64,000 nt of DNA, from positions 1 through 64,000 of the forward strand of contig CAMBFR010000006.1 in NCBI GenBank assembly GCA_945865815.1, written 5' to 3'. The notes under the pieces are model-generated. The model ran no database searches. It was not told the DNA's origin and worked only from the letters and a program-made list of their open reading frames with translations. Below, one piece after another: positions 37,809 through 47,922 of the stretch; the first letter of the stretch is position 1; each line of letters starts with the position of its first letter. The DNA is from Candidatus Sulfopaludibacter sp. SbA3. Its GTDB lineage: Bacteria; Acidobacteriota; Terriglobia; 20CM-2-55-15. The position numbers and the translations under genes were made by a program.

Positions 37809-38921
37809 TTAGCGGCCCGCAGGCGCCATCCCTTTGAAAGTCAGCTTCTGCATACCTGCAGTAGTCTGCGCTATATAAAGATTGCCTTTGGAATCGGTCG
37901 CGATCTGGTGGCCCGGACCAATCATGCCCTCCGGCTGGACGTTGCCCACAATCTCCAGCGTCTTCCGGTCGACAATAAATACGCCGTTGCCTCCTCCGAC
38001 GTAAAGAAACTGCTGGTCCGCGTCCGGAGACAAGGCCAGGTCACGGGCAAAAGGCGCGCTGTTTCTGACCAACTGCTTCACGAACCTGCCTTCTTTTGTG
38101 AACATCTGGACGCGCCGGTATTCGCGATCGGCAACATACACGGTTCCGTCATTTGCAACGCGGATTGCGTGAACGATGCTCAACTGCGGAGGACCGGGAT
38201 CCGAAAAACTCGTCGGAGTAACAACCTCGCAATGATCGTCGTCGACGGGCGTGTTGCCGAATGCGCCCCACATGCGTTTGAATGCGCCGCTGTCCGCATC
38301 GAACACGGCAACGCGGTGATTGCCGTAACCGTCGGCTACAAATAATTCGTTGGTCGACGGAAGGACCCACACATCCGCGGGCCGATGCAGATTCTGCCTG
38401 TCCGCATTGCCCTTGCCCTGGTTACTTTTGCCGATCTGCATGACGAACTTGCCGTCCGGAGTGAACTTCAGGAGCTGGTCATCCGCTACCGGTTTGACTC
38501 CGGGCAGGCCATTCGTAGGACAGTTATTTCCGCCAAGCCACACGAAGCCCTTGTAGTCGATGTGCAGGCCGTGCTCGCGCTCGGGCCATTCATAGCCATT
38601 GCCGGCGCCGCCCCAGGCCTTGATGTAATTCCCGGCCGCGTCGAACACGATCACAGGCGGCGCAGCCTTCGTTGCATCTTCGGGCTTGAGCGTCCTGGGC
38701 CGGTGCAGGACCCAGACATTGTCCTGGGCGTCGATCGCGATACTCGAGGCATCTCCGAGCTTCCATTGCGGCGGCACTTTCGGCCACGCGCGATCGACTT
38801 CGAAGGCGGGCAGGCTTCGGGCCTGCGCCCGGGCAACCTGAGTGGCGCGGGAGAAGAATCCCACACCTGCAGCGATGATCAGCGGAATCACAATGGCGCA
38901 CGTAACATTCAACCGCTTCAT
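37809..38921 (-). CDS. Secreted NHL-repeat / 6-bladed beta-propeller protein
   Basis: SSIAIDAQDNVWVLHRPRTL, NLHRPADVWVLPSTNELFVADGYGNHRVAVFDADSGAFKRMWG. Confidence 0.87.
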   Translation of the reverse strand: MKRLNVTCAIVIPLIIAAGVGFFSRATQVARAQARSLPAFEVDRAWPKVPPQWKLGDASSIAIDAQDNVWVLHRPRTLKPEDATKAAPPVIVFDAAGNYIKAWGGAGNGYEWPEREHGLHIDYKGFVWLGGNNCPTNGLPGVKPVADDQLLKFTPDGKFVMQIGKSNQGKGNADRQNLHRPADVWVLPSTNELFVADGYGNHRVAVFDADSGAFKRMWGAFGNTPVDDDHCEVVTPTSFSDPGPPQLSIVHAIRVANDGTVYVADREYRRVQMFTKEGRFVKQLVRNSAPFARDLALSPDADQQFLYVGGGNGVFIVDRKTLEIVGNVQPEGMIGPGHQIATDSKGNLYIAQTTAGMQKLTFKGMAPAGR

Positions 38922-38977
38922 GGCTTTCTCCTCTTTGAAATTGGCTTGGGGCATTATAATCGCTCAGTTCAAAAATT

Positions 38978-40111
38978 ATGTTTAGATCTGATTTGCGCAT
39001 CCCCGTCTCGGTCGTAGTAGGGCTCGCCCTGTTCTTCGGTATCGCCCTGTCTGCCCAGGAGGCGCCACCTCAGCTAAGCGACGAGGCGTACTGGGGGCTG
39101 ATTACGGACTTTTCAGAACCCGGAGGAACATTCGTCTCCGACAATTTCGTGTCTAACGAAATGCGCGCGCAACATGTGTTGAAGAGTCTCACCGAAGGCC
39201 GGACACCAGGCGGCGCCTATCTCGGCGTCGGGCCCGAACAGAATTTCACATACATCGTTGCGCTGAAGCCGGACATCGCTTTCATCTTTGATATTCGCCG
39301 GCAGAACCTGATCGAGCACCTGATGTACAAGGCTCTCATCGAGCTTTCCACCGATCGGGTCGACTTTCTAACGCTCCTGTTTTCCCGTATACCGGTGGGC
39401 TATGTCGATACCGATTCCAGCGCCGTCGAGTTATTCGATGCATTTCGCGGCACAGAGCCCGACCTGACGTTCTCTCGAGAGACTCTGGCTTCGATCAAAG
39501 ACCGGCTGATCAACGATCACGGATTCCCGCTGACAGCCGAAGACCAGCTCAGCCTCGAATATGTGCTCCAGGCGTTTTATATCGGCGGCACGGACCTGGG
39601 CTACTCCGGACCATGGCAGAGGATCCGGTCGCCGCTCCTGCCGTCGTACGAACAGCTCATGATGGACACGGACGAAAACGGCGCGTTTCGGAGTTTTCTC
39701 GCCACGGAAGACAATTTCCGCGCATTGCAGCAAATGGAAAAGAACAACCTCATCGTGCCGCTGGTTGGAAACTTCGCCGGGCCCAAGGCCATCCGGGCGG
39801 TTGGCGAATACCTGAAGGCGCGGAACAAGACTGTCGCGGCGTTCTACCTGTCCAACGTCGAGCATTACCTGTTCATGAGCCCCGATGACTGGAGGACTTT
39901 CTACGCGAACGTCTCCACGCTTCCATTGGACTCACAGAGCGTTTTTATCCGCCCCCTCATCAAAACCGGCAACGAAGGGTACTCGGCCTCTCCCATCCTT
40001 CGCCGGGGGTTCAGCTGGGACACGCTGCTGTTTTCGATTCAGGATCTGGTGACGGCCTTTGATGCAGGGATGATTCAGACCTACTACGACGTTATCCAGA
40101 CGCCCAACTAA
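38978..40111 (+). CDS. Conserved hypothetical secreted or membrane-anchored protein
   Basis: 377 aa; hydrophobic N-terminus; GAYLGVGPEQNFTYIVALKPDIAFIFDIRRQNLIEHLMYKALIELS. Confidence 0.75.
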   Translation: MFRSDLRIPVSVVVGLALFFGIALSAQEAPPQLSDEAYWGLITDFSEPGGTFVSDNFVSNEMRAQHVLKSLTEGRTPGGAYLGVGPEQNFTYIVALKPDIAFIFDIRRQNLIEHLMYKALIELSTDRVDFLTLLFSRIPVGYVDTDSSAVELFDAFRGTEPDLTFSRETLASIKDRLINDHGFPLTAEDQLSLEYVLQAFYIGGTDLGYSGPWQRIRSPLLPSYEQLMMDTDENGAFRSFLATEDNFRALQQMEKNNLIVPLVGNFAGPKAIRAVGEYLKARNKTVAAFYLSNVEHYLFMSPDDWRTFYANVSTLPLDSQSVFIRPLIKTGNEGYSASPILRRGFSWDTLLFSIQDLVTAFDAGMIQTYYDVIQTPN

Positions 40112-40944
40112 TGAATACGGACATTCAAGCCCTCTGGGCGCGGCGCCGTAAACGGACTCTTAAGATCGCTATTGCCGGACTGGTCGCGTGTCTTCTGGCC
40201 GGAGTCGGGATCAGCCAGCGGCAGATCACGTTTCACGATCCCAATGAAGGTCCGCCCGTGGACGAGTTCCAGGTCGCGCGCGTGAAGTATCGGACTCGCG
40301 GCGGCGCCGGTTCGAGGGGAATCATCCAGCCCTGGTGGGCCGTGGACTACCCGCTGGCCGAAGAGCATTTCTTCGCGGCTTTGCGCCGGCTTACGAACGT
40401 TTCGGTCGCCGATGACAGCCGGCATCTGGAGCTCAGCGATCCTCGCATTTTCCAATTTCCGTTCCTGTTCATGCAGCAGCCCGGCCAGGGAAACTGGCGT
40501 CCAACCGAGGAGGAGGCCGCAAACCTGAGGGAGCACTTGCTTCGCGGCGGTTTCCTGCTTGTCGACGACTTCCACGGCGAATTCGAGTGGTCCGTATTTC
40601 AAACATCCATGAAGCGCGTGTTCCCGGACCGCCCGATCGTCGAGATCCGCCAGGACGACCCGCTCATGCATGTTTTCTTTGATCTCGATATGGACCGCGG
40701 CACGCCCATTCCCGGCGCCCGTCACGTGCGGTCGCGAGGCGGACAGGTCTCTGTGCGGATGGAGGGCCCCCCGCATTGGCGCGGCATATACGACGATGAC
40801 GGCCGCCTGATGGCCGCCATGAATTTCAATATCGACATGGGCGATTCATGGGAGCATGCCGACGATCCCTACTATCCCAATCCCATGACGGCGCTTGCGT
40901 ATCGCCTTGGCGTGAACTACGTCATCTACGCTATGACACATTGA
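40111..40944 (+). CDS. DUF4159 domain protein
   Basis: LREHLLRGGFLLVDDFHGEFEWSVFQTSMKRVFPDRPIVEIRQDDPLMHVFFDLD; ends NYVIYAMTH; TAATG overlap with upstream gene. Confidence 0.85.
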   Translation: MNTDIQALWARRRKRTLKIAIAGLVACLLAGVGISQRQITFHDPNEGPPVDEFQVARVKYRTRGGAGSRGIIQPWWAVDYPLAEEHFFAALRRLTNVSVADDSRHLELSDPRIFQFPFLFMQQPGQGNWRPTEEEAANLREHLLRGGFLLVDDFHGEFEWSVFQTSMKRVFPDRPIVEIRQDDPLMHVFFDLDMDRGTPIPGARHVRSRGGQVSVRMEGPPHWRGIYDDDGRLMAAMNFNIDMGDSWEHADDPYYPNPMTALAYRLGVNYVIYAMTH

Positions 40945-41567
40945 GTCTGTTGATCTCGCTCGAACTCCGCTGGTTCCTCGAAGGATCCCTTCCCGTCAGC
41001 CTCGATAAATGGTTCAGTGATTCGCTGCCCGGTTCGCTGGTGAGTCCGGTTGACAAGCGCGATGATATCTATCTGTTTCAACCCGCCGTTGAACACATCG
41101 GGATCAAGTTTCGTGAAGGACGGCTGGAAATCAAATGGCGCGAATTCGCGCGGCCCTATAAAGGCGCGCACGGCGCCGCGGGCCAGGTGGAGCGGTGGCT
41201 GAAATGGGGCTGGGCCGATTCGGAAGGGCCGGACCACAACGACATTTCGCAATTCGGCGTTCCGAACGGACCGTGGATCACCATCGCGAAGGAACGCCGC
41301 CAGCGGAAATACAGTTGGGCGAAAGACCAATTCATTCCCGTTCCGGCAGCGAACTCATTCGATCAGGGAATAGTCGTCGAACTTACCGCGCTCAAGCGGA
41401 ATGGCCGTTCTTACAGCTCGGTGTTGGTTGAAGCATTTGCGCCCGGTCTGGACGCACAGCAACGGCTTCTGGATGCCGCGATGGAATATCTCTGGCGAGA
41501 CTTCCCTTCACCGTTACCGGAACCGGAATCCTCTTATGGCTATCCGCACTGGCTCGGGCGATTCTAG
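40941..41567 (+). CDS. Conserved hypothetical protein
   Basis: TTG start overlaps upstream TGA; LELRWFLEGSLPVSLDKWF...GIKFREGRLEIKWREF. Confidence 0.65.
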   Translation: MSLLISLELRWFLEGSLPVSLDKWFSDSLPGSLVSPVDKRDDIYLFQPAVEHIGIKFREGRLEIKWREFARPYKGAHGAAGQVERWLKWGWADSEGPDHNDISQFGVPNGPWITIAKERRQRKYSWAKDQFIPVPAANSFDQGIVVELTALKRNGRSYSSVLVEAFAPGLDAQQRLLDAAMEYLWRDFPSPLPEPESSYGYPHWLGRF

Positions 41568-41573
41568 TCAAGT

Positions 41574-41617
41574 CCCTCTCCCTTTGGGAGAGGGTGCCGC
41601 GAAGCGGCGGGTGAGGG
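41574..41617 (+). repeat. Short palindromic repeat (REP-like), family 2 copy 1
   Basis: ccctctccctttgggagagggtgccgcgaagcggcgggtgaggg; matches layout of 59990-60031. Confidence 0.75.
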
Positions 41618-41638
41618 CCGTTGGGCAACACGCCCTGC

Positions 41639-43126
41639 CTATCGAGCGTTGCTCCCGCCCAGGATATCCGTAATCTTCCCTTTTGGTGTCAAGTCACGCC
41701 CTGCCAGTCCGGGATGATCAGCCGGGTACCACTGTGCGGCGAACGTCCAGTTGTGATCTTTATCGGAAATTACTTTCTTGTAGATGTCTTTGAGAGCCGC
41801 GGTGGGCTCAACTATATCCATTACGGGAACGATGTATTCCCATACAACTTCACCGGCAGGCGTCACCTGAAACATGTGACCGTGTCTGCCGGACATTACG
41901 AGTGTGTTCCCATTCGGAAGACGCTGAACGCTTGAGATGTGGGCGCTGTAAAAGCTGTTCGGCTCGACGGACGTGAAGCTCCACACCTTTTGCTTCGCGC
42001 TTTCGTCCGCAAGATACTTTGCGCTCGGATAAGGCCCCGCGTACGGATTGATCTCGACGACTTCCGAACGATATCCGCCCGCTCTGCGCGCGCCATTATT
42101 GAATACGAGGAAATTTCCCAGGCCGGGGAGCCCCTCTTTGATCCACTGGATGTCGTGGTGGAAATGCAACTGCTGATCGCCTTCGGAACTTCTGTTGCCG
42201 TCGGCTTCGTAAGTCGGACCCTTGCCGGAATCGTAAACGCTGGGGTTACCCCATCTATAAAGGATGTCGCCCGCACGGCCGGCCGCCCGGGCCTTGCCCG
42301 CCTGAAAATTCCCGGCGACGAACGTTCCACCGTGGTCGATAACATAGAACTCACTCATGACGGAGTTGCTGACAACGATCTGATCGAGCGTCTGGTTGTA
42401 GTCGAGCGCATTCTGATGCGTAAAGTTGCCTCTCAGGCCCGCGCCCCAGTTCAGATCGATCTTCTCCGGATGCTCCTTGATGACCCCGTAGTTCGGCCAC
42501 GCCGGATTCCTGTCTTGAACCACGTGGTCGAGAGTCCACCATTCCCAGATGACATTTCCTCTCATGTCCATCTCCACAACTCCATCAGGAGCCGCGGTCC
42601 ATTGCCTTGAGGGATCTGCCCCGGCAGCGACGGCCTGCTGCTGAGTCATCGGAATCTGCGATGTGAATATGATCGTCCAGTCGTTCAGCTTGTTGTTCCA
42701 GATTCGTTTGAAGTTGTGATGATAGATATAACCTTCGCGGCGATCGATGAACTCCCTCACCAGGTTGCCGTCCCAGTCGAGTTCCTGCAGCAGACTCCCG
42801 GGCTTGGCGCCACTCTCAGTCATGATGCCTTGAACAATCGTGCCTTTCTCAGTCAACCGTGCGGTCTTCTCAATGAAGTACGTCTTGCCTCGATAGGCCT
42901 GCGTGATGGTTTTCCATTTATGAACAACGTTACCCTGCATGTCGATCATGTACGTTAACTCGTGGTCGTCCAGCCGCGGGCGAGCAGAGAACACGACGTA
43001 GCCGTTGGCCGCCTTATCCGGGTCGTGGTAGATCAACTCGGTCGGCCCGTAAAAGGATTCGTGCGCGAAGGCGCCGCAAACTGCCATCGCCAGAATCGCA
43101 ACAATGGATATCGCTGTAGTTTTCAT
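41639..43126 (-). CDS. Aryl-sulfate sulfotransferase-like protein (arylsulfotransferase ASST family)
   Basis: NGYVVFSARPRLDDHELTYMIDMQGNVVHKWKTI; DGVVEMDMRGNVIWEWWTLDHV; signal peptide. Confidence 0.8.
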   Translation of the reverse strand: MKTTAISIVAILAMAVCGAFAHESFYGPTELIYHDPDKAANGYVVFSARPRLDDHELTYMIDMQGNVVHKWKTITQAYRGKTYFIEKTARLTEKGTIVQGIMTESGAKPGSLLQELDWDGNLVREFIDRREGYIYHHNFKRIWNNKLNDWTIIFTSQIPMTQQQAVAAGADPSRQWTAAPDGVVEMDMRGNVIWEWWTLDHVVQDRNPAWPNYGVIKEHPEKIDLNWGAGLRGNFTHQNALDYNQTLDQIVVSNSVMSEFYVIDHGGTFVAGNFQAGKARAAGRAGDILYRWGNPSVYDSGKGPTYEADGNRSSEGDQQLHFHHDIQWIKEGLPGLGNFLVFNNGARRAGGYRSEVVEINPYAGPYPSAKYLADESAKQKVWSFTSVEPNSFYSAHISSVQRLPNGNTLVMSGRHGHMFQVTPAGEVVWEYIVPVMDIVEPTAALKDIYKKVISDKDHNWTFAAQWYPADHPGLAGRDLTPKGKITDILGGSNAR

Positions 43127-43136
43127 AAAGGCTCCT

Positions 43137-44483
43137 TCAAATTCGTTCAGGCTCCATTCGACTGTTCCAATCCTTGTACTTCGCCTGCAGAGAAGTGAAG
43201 ATCTCCGGACTGCGCTCTTTCAAATCGTTCTTTTCGCCGGGGTCGGCCGTTAAATCGAAGAGTTGCTCCTGCCCTCCCCGTTGCTGACGGAGATACTTCC
43301 ATTTTCCGCTTCTCAGAGCGTCCTGCTGGTTATTGCGCCAGAAAAGCGTGCGGTCATGAACGGGCTGATCGCCGGTACAAACCGGAAGCAGATCTTCGCC
43401 GTCGAGCGGGTAACTGGGATCGGGTCTGGCGCCCGTGACGGAAAGGATAGTTGACGTCCAGTCCATCGTGATTGCGGCTTGTGCGGTTTCCTGTGCCGGC
43501 GGTACGACCCCCGTCCAGCGAACGATCGCCGGAACACGGATTCCGCCTTCCCAGCAGCTTCCCTTTTGAAACGAGAACGGCCAGTTCCGCCCATATTGGA
43601 TACCGCCGTTGTCACTGGTGAAAATGACGAGCGTGTTCCGTTCCAGGTTGGAATCCGCCAGTGCCTGCAATACGCGGCCGATGCCATCGTCCATACTCTT
43701 CATCATTTCCGCATACTTCGAAGGCGACCCAACCGGTCCTCCTCGCTGAACATCGTGAGTGTGGTCCAACGCCTGATCGCCGGGCCCTTCCCATGGAGAG
43801 TGCGGTGCGTTGTAGTGAAGGCTGAGATAGAACGGTCTGTTGCGCTGCCGCCGGATCACCTGCACCGCTCTTTCGGTAAACATGTCTGTCGTGTAGCCTC
43901 GCGCCGTGCTGCGTTCTTCGTTTTCCCAGAGGTCCGGCTGGCCGGCCGTATTTCGATAGGAGAAATAGTCTGCGGTTCCGGTCAGGAATCCGAAGTATTC
44001 GTCATAGCCGCGCTGAATCGGCCGAAACTCTTTCGCCCTGCCAATGTGCCACTTCCCTATAAGAATGTTTTCGTAGCCATTGTCTTTGAGCCGGGAGGCG
44101 AGTGTGGGATGCCCTACCGGGATTCCGAGTGTTTCGTCGTCGGCCGTAAGAACACCGCCGGCGCCGACCGGCAATCGATGGGGATAGCGCCCCGTGTGAA
44201 AGCCAACGCGCGTCACCGTACACACGGGCCCCGCCGCGTACGCATCCGTGAAGCGCACACCGTCCTTTGCTAGTTTGTCGAGCACGGGTGTTTGATAGTC
44301 GGGCCGCCCGTAACTACTCAGATCGCCATATCCCAAATCGTCGGCGAGAATGAAAAGAATGTTCGGTCTTTGCGGAATGGTAACGGGCCGCCGCTGCGCG
44401 AATACCATCGGTGCTGAGCTGAGCGCACCCCCCGCGATTGCGGCGCCGATGAACTCCCGGCGATTGATCTTATTCCGTTTCAT
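43137..44483 (-). CDS. Sulfatase / arylsulfatase family protein
   Basis: RPNILFILADDLGYGDLSSYG; GPVCTVTRVGFHTGRYPHR (active-site region); NTLVIFTSDNGG; twin-arginine-like leader KINRREFIGAAIAGG. Confidence 0.92.
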   Translation of the reverse strand: MKRNKINRREFIGAAIAGGALSSAPMVFAQRRPVTIPQRPNILFILADDLGYGDLSSYGRPDYQTPVLDKLAKDGVRFTDAYAAGPVCTVTRVGFHTGRYPHRLPVGAGGVLTADDETLGIPVGHPTLASRLKDNGYENILIGKWHIGRAKEFRPIQRGYDEYFGFLTGTADYFSYRNTAGQPDLWENEERSTARGYTTDMFTERAVQVIRRQRNRPFYLSLHYNAPHSPWEGPGDQALDHTHDVQRGGPVGSPSKYAEMMKSMDDGIGRVLQALADSNLERNTLVIFTSDNGGIQYGRNWPFSFQKGSCWEGGIRVPAIVRWTGVVPPAQETAQAAITMDWTSTILSVTGARPDPSYPLDGEDLLPVCTGDQPVHDRTLFWRNNQQDALRSGKWKYLRQQRGGQEQLFDLTADPGEKNDLKERSPEIFTSLQAKYKDWNSRMEPERI

Positions 44484-44506
44484 GTCGTCTCTCCCTTGTC
44501 CCGTCC

Positions 44507-47500
44507 TTAAAAGACATATTTCAAAGCAAGCTGAATAACACGCGGATCACCCGCTGACAAAATCCGTCCGAAGTTTCGATTGTTGATCGCAACGTTTGGA
44601 TTATTCGGATTCACATGGTTCGGCAGATTGAATGCCTCGGCGCGGAACTGGACTGTCTGATTCTCTCGAACCTGAAAGGTCCGCGACAGGCCCATGTCTA
44701 TCCGAATACTTCCCGGTCCGAGAACCGAGTTTCTCCCCAGATTTCCGTATGTGCCGGTAGCCGGTTGGGCGAAAGCCGCAGGGTTGATCCACTGATCGAT
44801 GCCCTGTTTCGCCGGGTAAGCATTGGCGAGAATCTGGTTCCCACGCTGGTCCTGCTGCGCAGTTAATGCAATGTCCAGACCGGTGAGCACAGTCAGATAG
44901 CTGCCCGATTGCAGCCTTACGATCCCCGACACCTGCCAGTTACTGGCCAGTGCCCGCAACGTTGAGTTTGAAAACTGCGGCGTCTCGTAGACGGTCGACG
45001 CGTTGAAACTGTGCCGCGTGTCGGTGGCGCAATTGGCGCGATCAAGCCGGCGGTTGTTTGGGAACATGTAGTTCCTGCCGACGGGTCCTCCCACAATGTT
45101 CGTTACCCAATCGCTGATGCAATGCGACCAGGTGTAGTTGCTCTGCACGGTCAGGCCATTACTGCGCCGGCGCTGAACTGAAACGAGGAGCGCATGGTAA
45201 TTCGCCGTTCCGCCGTCGTCGAGTTCATTGATGGTGGCGAAAAACCGCCCTTCCTGCGGGTTCTGCAGATACAACCTGCGCCGCTGGTTGACGTTTGCCA
45301 GCGTCGAACTGCCCGGAATGAGGACCGCCGGATTCAATGAATCCCTCTGGGTTGGCATGTGGATGGTGTTGCTGCCCACATAGTTGGCCGCCACCATCCA
45401 GTCCGACGCGATCCCGCGTTGCAAGCTGAGATTCCACTGATTCATATAAGGATGCTTCAGGTGGAGCGGAAGGTTCAGATACTGGCCTTCAATCGGAAAC
45501 GTCGCAGTCTTGCCTACCGAGAGCGGGAACGGATTGCCCCCCGGATAGCTCTGCCATGGATTTCCGAAGCTCGGCGGGAACGGGACAGTCAAAGAGTTGC
45601 CAAACGGCGGATCTTGCGAGAACCCAAGGTAGTTGTAGAGGTGCGGGTAATCGTAGAAGATGCCCCACGCGGCGCGTATCGACGTCTGGCCGTCGCCCGC
45701 GGGATCCCATGCAAGGCCGAGCCGCGGCGCAAAATCAAACCATCGATTAAAACCGAACGCCTTCTCGGGCATTCCGGGATCGCCGGGAAACATCAGTCCT
45801 GCCGGAGCATTCGTAAAGACTTTGCTGCGCACGCCCTGATCGAATAGAGCCTTGTCGAAGTGATTGGATTTCTGGTGCTTGCTGGATTGCGGCAAGTAAG
45901 GCTCCCATCGGATACCGCCATTCAAAGTGAGTCTGGAATTCGCTTTCCAGGAATCCTGGATGTAGAGCGCAATGTAATTGGTGCGATTGAACACCGACTG
46001 CGGATTGCCCTGTCCATACGACGACGGCTTCCCAATTAGAAAGTCTGCGAGTCCGAGACCGCTCACCTGGCCGTTAAATGTAAAGCCCGGCACCGTAGCG
46101 ATGTTCTGCTCGGTGTTCAGAAACTGACGGATGTAGTTGGTCCCGAATCCGATCTGATGCAAACCGCGCAGCATGCTGATGTCTTCGGAAAACTGAAACG
46201 AGGTCGAATTGTAATGACCTGGAACGTTGTTTCCTCCGCCGCGGTACGTGAATCCGTTTGTAACGTTCACCGACCCCGCATTTGGAATCGGATCGTATAC
46301 CTGTACTCCCAATTCCCCAATACTTGGAAACCCGGTAACTTCCGCCGCGAACCTGGCGATGTTCGTTCGATTCAGCGTCGCCCGGAACGAACTGACCGTG
46401 CCGGAGCCGATCAGATACGTGTCACCCAATACGAAGGAGTGAACTCGATGCTTGATGGGCCCCTGTTCCAGTGAAATTACATTCGTCCCGTCGTAGTCAT
46501 CCGGCCTGCTCAGTCGCGCGAGCTGATACCGTCCGAACAGGGAGTGTTCGTTGGTCCACTGATAGTCCATTCTTCCGACAACGATCTGCTCATCCTCGGA
46601 ATCGCCTCTGTTAAACCGGACCAGGCCGCAGGGATCGGAGGTCTTGGGCAGAATTTTCACAAGGTTCAGGGCTTCCGGAGAAAACAGAGTTGGTGAGACG
46701 CGGTTGCCCACAAAGGGCGCCCGGAGGGTAATCTGCCGGCCCGTCACATCGCAGGACGGCGACGCGGCTGCCGTAAAATCTCCGGCCAGCATCGCGGCCG
46801 TCGGCACATACTGAAACAGGTCGCTCGGGGAAGAGCGCTTCGTCGTCCCCTGAAAACCGCCAAAAAAGAACAGTCTGTTCTGTGCGATCGGACCTCCGAG
46901 CGTTCCTCCAAACTGATTACGCTTCAGCGTGTCCCTTCTTACGGCGAATGCATTCCGGGCATTGAATACTCCGTTCCGGACGAACTCAAACAGACCACCG
47001 TGAAATTCGTTCGTCCCGGATTTGGTCACGGCGTTGATTGCCGACGACGAGTGATGTCCGTACTGTGCCGGCAGAGCGCTGGTTTCAACCTTAAACTCCT
47101 GCAATGCGTCCGGAAATGGAAGCGGGAGATTCAGGTTATTGAACGGATCGTTGTGGGTTCCTCCATCGAGCAGGTACGTCATTCCATTAAGCATCCCGCC
47201 GCCAACGGAAATCACCACGGTTGGATAGTTCCGGTTCGGAGTTTGCAGATTCGTGGCGGTGGTCTGTACGGCCAGCCCTGAAAGCAATATCAACTCGGTG
47301 GCCTGCCGTCCGTTGAGGGGGAGTTCCAGCACTCGCTGGTTATCGACCACCTGCCCAACTCCGGTGCTTCGAGTTTCGACAAGCGCGGCGTCTGCCTGGA
47401 CCTCGATCTGGTCTGCAACCTGGCCGACCTCCAGCACCGCATCGATCGAGGGATTGCTATTCACCTGCAGGACAATTCCCGTCTGCACGTACGTACGGAA

Positions 47501-47761
47501 TCCGGGCAGAGACACTTCCATCCGATACGGACCTATGGGCAGGTTTGTGAGCACATACGATCCGGTTTCATTCGTAAGTGTCGTTCGCACAAGCCCCGTG
47601 TCGGTCTGCGTGCCGGAAACTTCCACACCCGGCAAAACCGCTCCCGTCTGGTCCCTCACTAAGCCGCTAATTTGCGCCGTAGAGACAGCCTGCGCCAAGC
47701 CGGCCTCGCACAACAATGCAGAGACAAGTACGAAACCGAAGAATCTCCCCCAAATGCCCAT
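44507..47761 (-). CDS. Oar-like TonB-dependent receptor with carboxypeptidase-regulatory-like domain
   Basis: 1084 aa; ISGLVRDQTGAVLPGVEVSGTQTDTGLVRTTLTNETGSYVLTNLPIGPYRMEVSLPGF; LNGRQATELILLSGL; FHGGLFEFVRNGVFNARNAF. Confidence 0.93.
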   Translation of the reverse strand: MGIWGRFFGFVLVSALLCEAGLAQAVSTAQISGLVRDQTGAVLPGVEVSGTQTDTGLVRTTLTNETGSYVLTNLPIGPYRMEVSLPGFRTYVQTGIVLQVNSNPSIDAVLEVGQVADQIEVQADAALVETRSTGVGQVVDNQRVLELPLNGRQATELILLSGLAVQTTATNLQTPNRNYPTVVISVGGGMLNGMTYLLDGGTHNDPFNNLNLPLPFPDALQEFKVETSALPAQYGHHSSSAINAVTKSGTNEFHGGLFEFVRNGVFNARNAFAVRRDTLKRNQFGGTLGGPIAQNRLFFFGGFQGTTKRSSPSDLFQYVPTAAMLAGDFTAAASPSCDVTGRQITLRAPFVGNRVSPTLFSPEALNLVKILPKTSDPCGLVRFNRGDSEDEQIVVGRMDYQWTNEHSLFGRYQLARLSRPDDYDGTNVISLEQGPIKHRVHSFVLGDTYLIGSGTVSSFRATLNRTNIARFAAEVTGFPSIGELGVQVYDPIPNAGSVNVTNGFTYRGGGNNVPGHYNSTSFQFSEDISMLRGLHQIGFGTNYIRQFLNTEQNIATVPGFTFNGQVSGLGLADFLIGKPSSYGQGNPQSVFNRTNYIALYIQDSWKANSRLTLNGGIRWEPYLPQSSKHQKSNHFDKALFDQGVRSKVFTNAPAGLMFPGDPGMPEKAFGFNRWFDFAPRLGLAWDPAGDGQTSIRAAWGIFYDYPHLYNYLGFSQDPPFGNSLTVPFPPSFGNPWQSYPGGNPFPLSVGKTATFPIEGQYLNLPLHLKHPYMNQWNLSLQRGIASDWMVAANYVGSNTIHMPTQRDSLNPAVLIPGSSTLANVNQRRRLYLQNPQEGRFFATINELDDGGTANYHALLVSVQRRRSNGLTVQSNYTWSHCISDWVTNIVGGPVGRNYMFPNNRRLDRANCATDTRHSFNASTVYETPQFSNSTLRALASNWQVSGIVRLQSGSYLTVLTGLDIALTAQQDQRGNQILANAYPAKQGIDQWINPAAFAQPATGTYGNLGRNSVLGPGSIRIDMGLSRTFQVRENQTVQFRAEAFNLPNHVNPNNPNVAINNRNFGRILSAGDPRVIQLALKYVF

Positions 47762-47922
47762 TGAGTCCTCCTCAAGTAGAAGCGATGCGTGCTGGTTACG
47801 TGTATTGCCGGACTCTAGAACCCAACGCCATTAGAGTCAATCAGGAATTGGGGAATTGGCGGGCAAATTACGTTCTCGTGAACGGTGTCGCGCGTACCAA
47901 ACATGTGGCATAGTGCTCGGTC

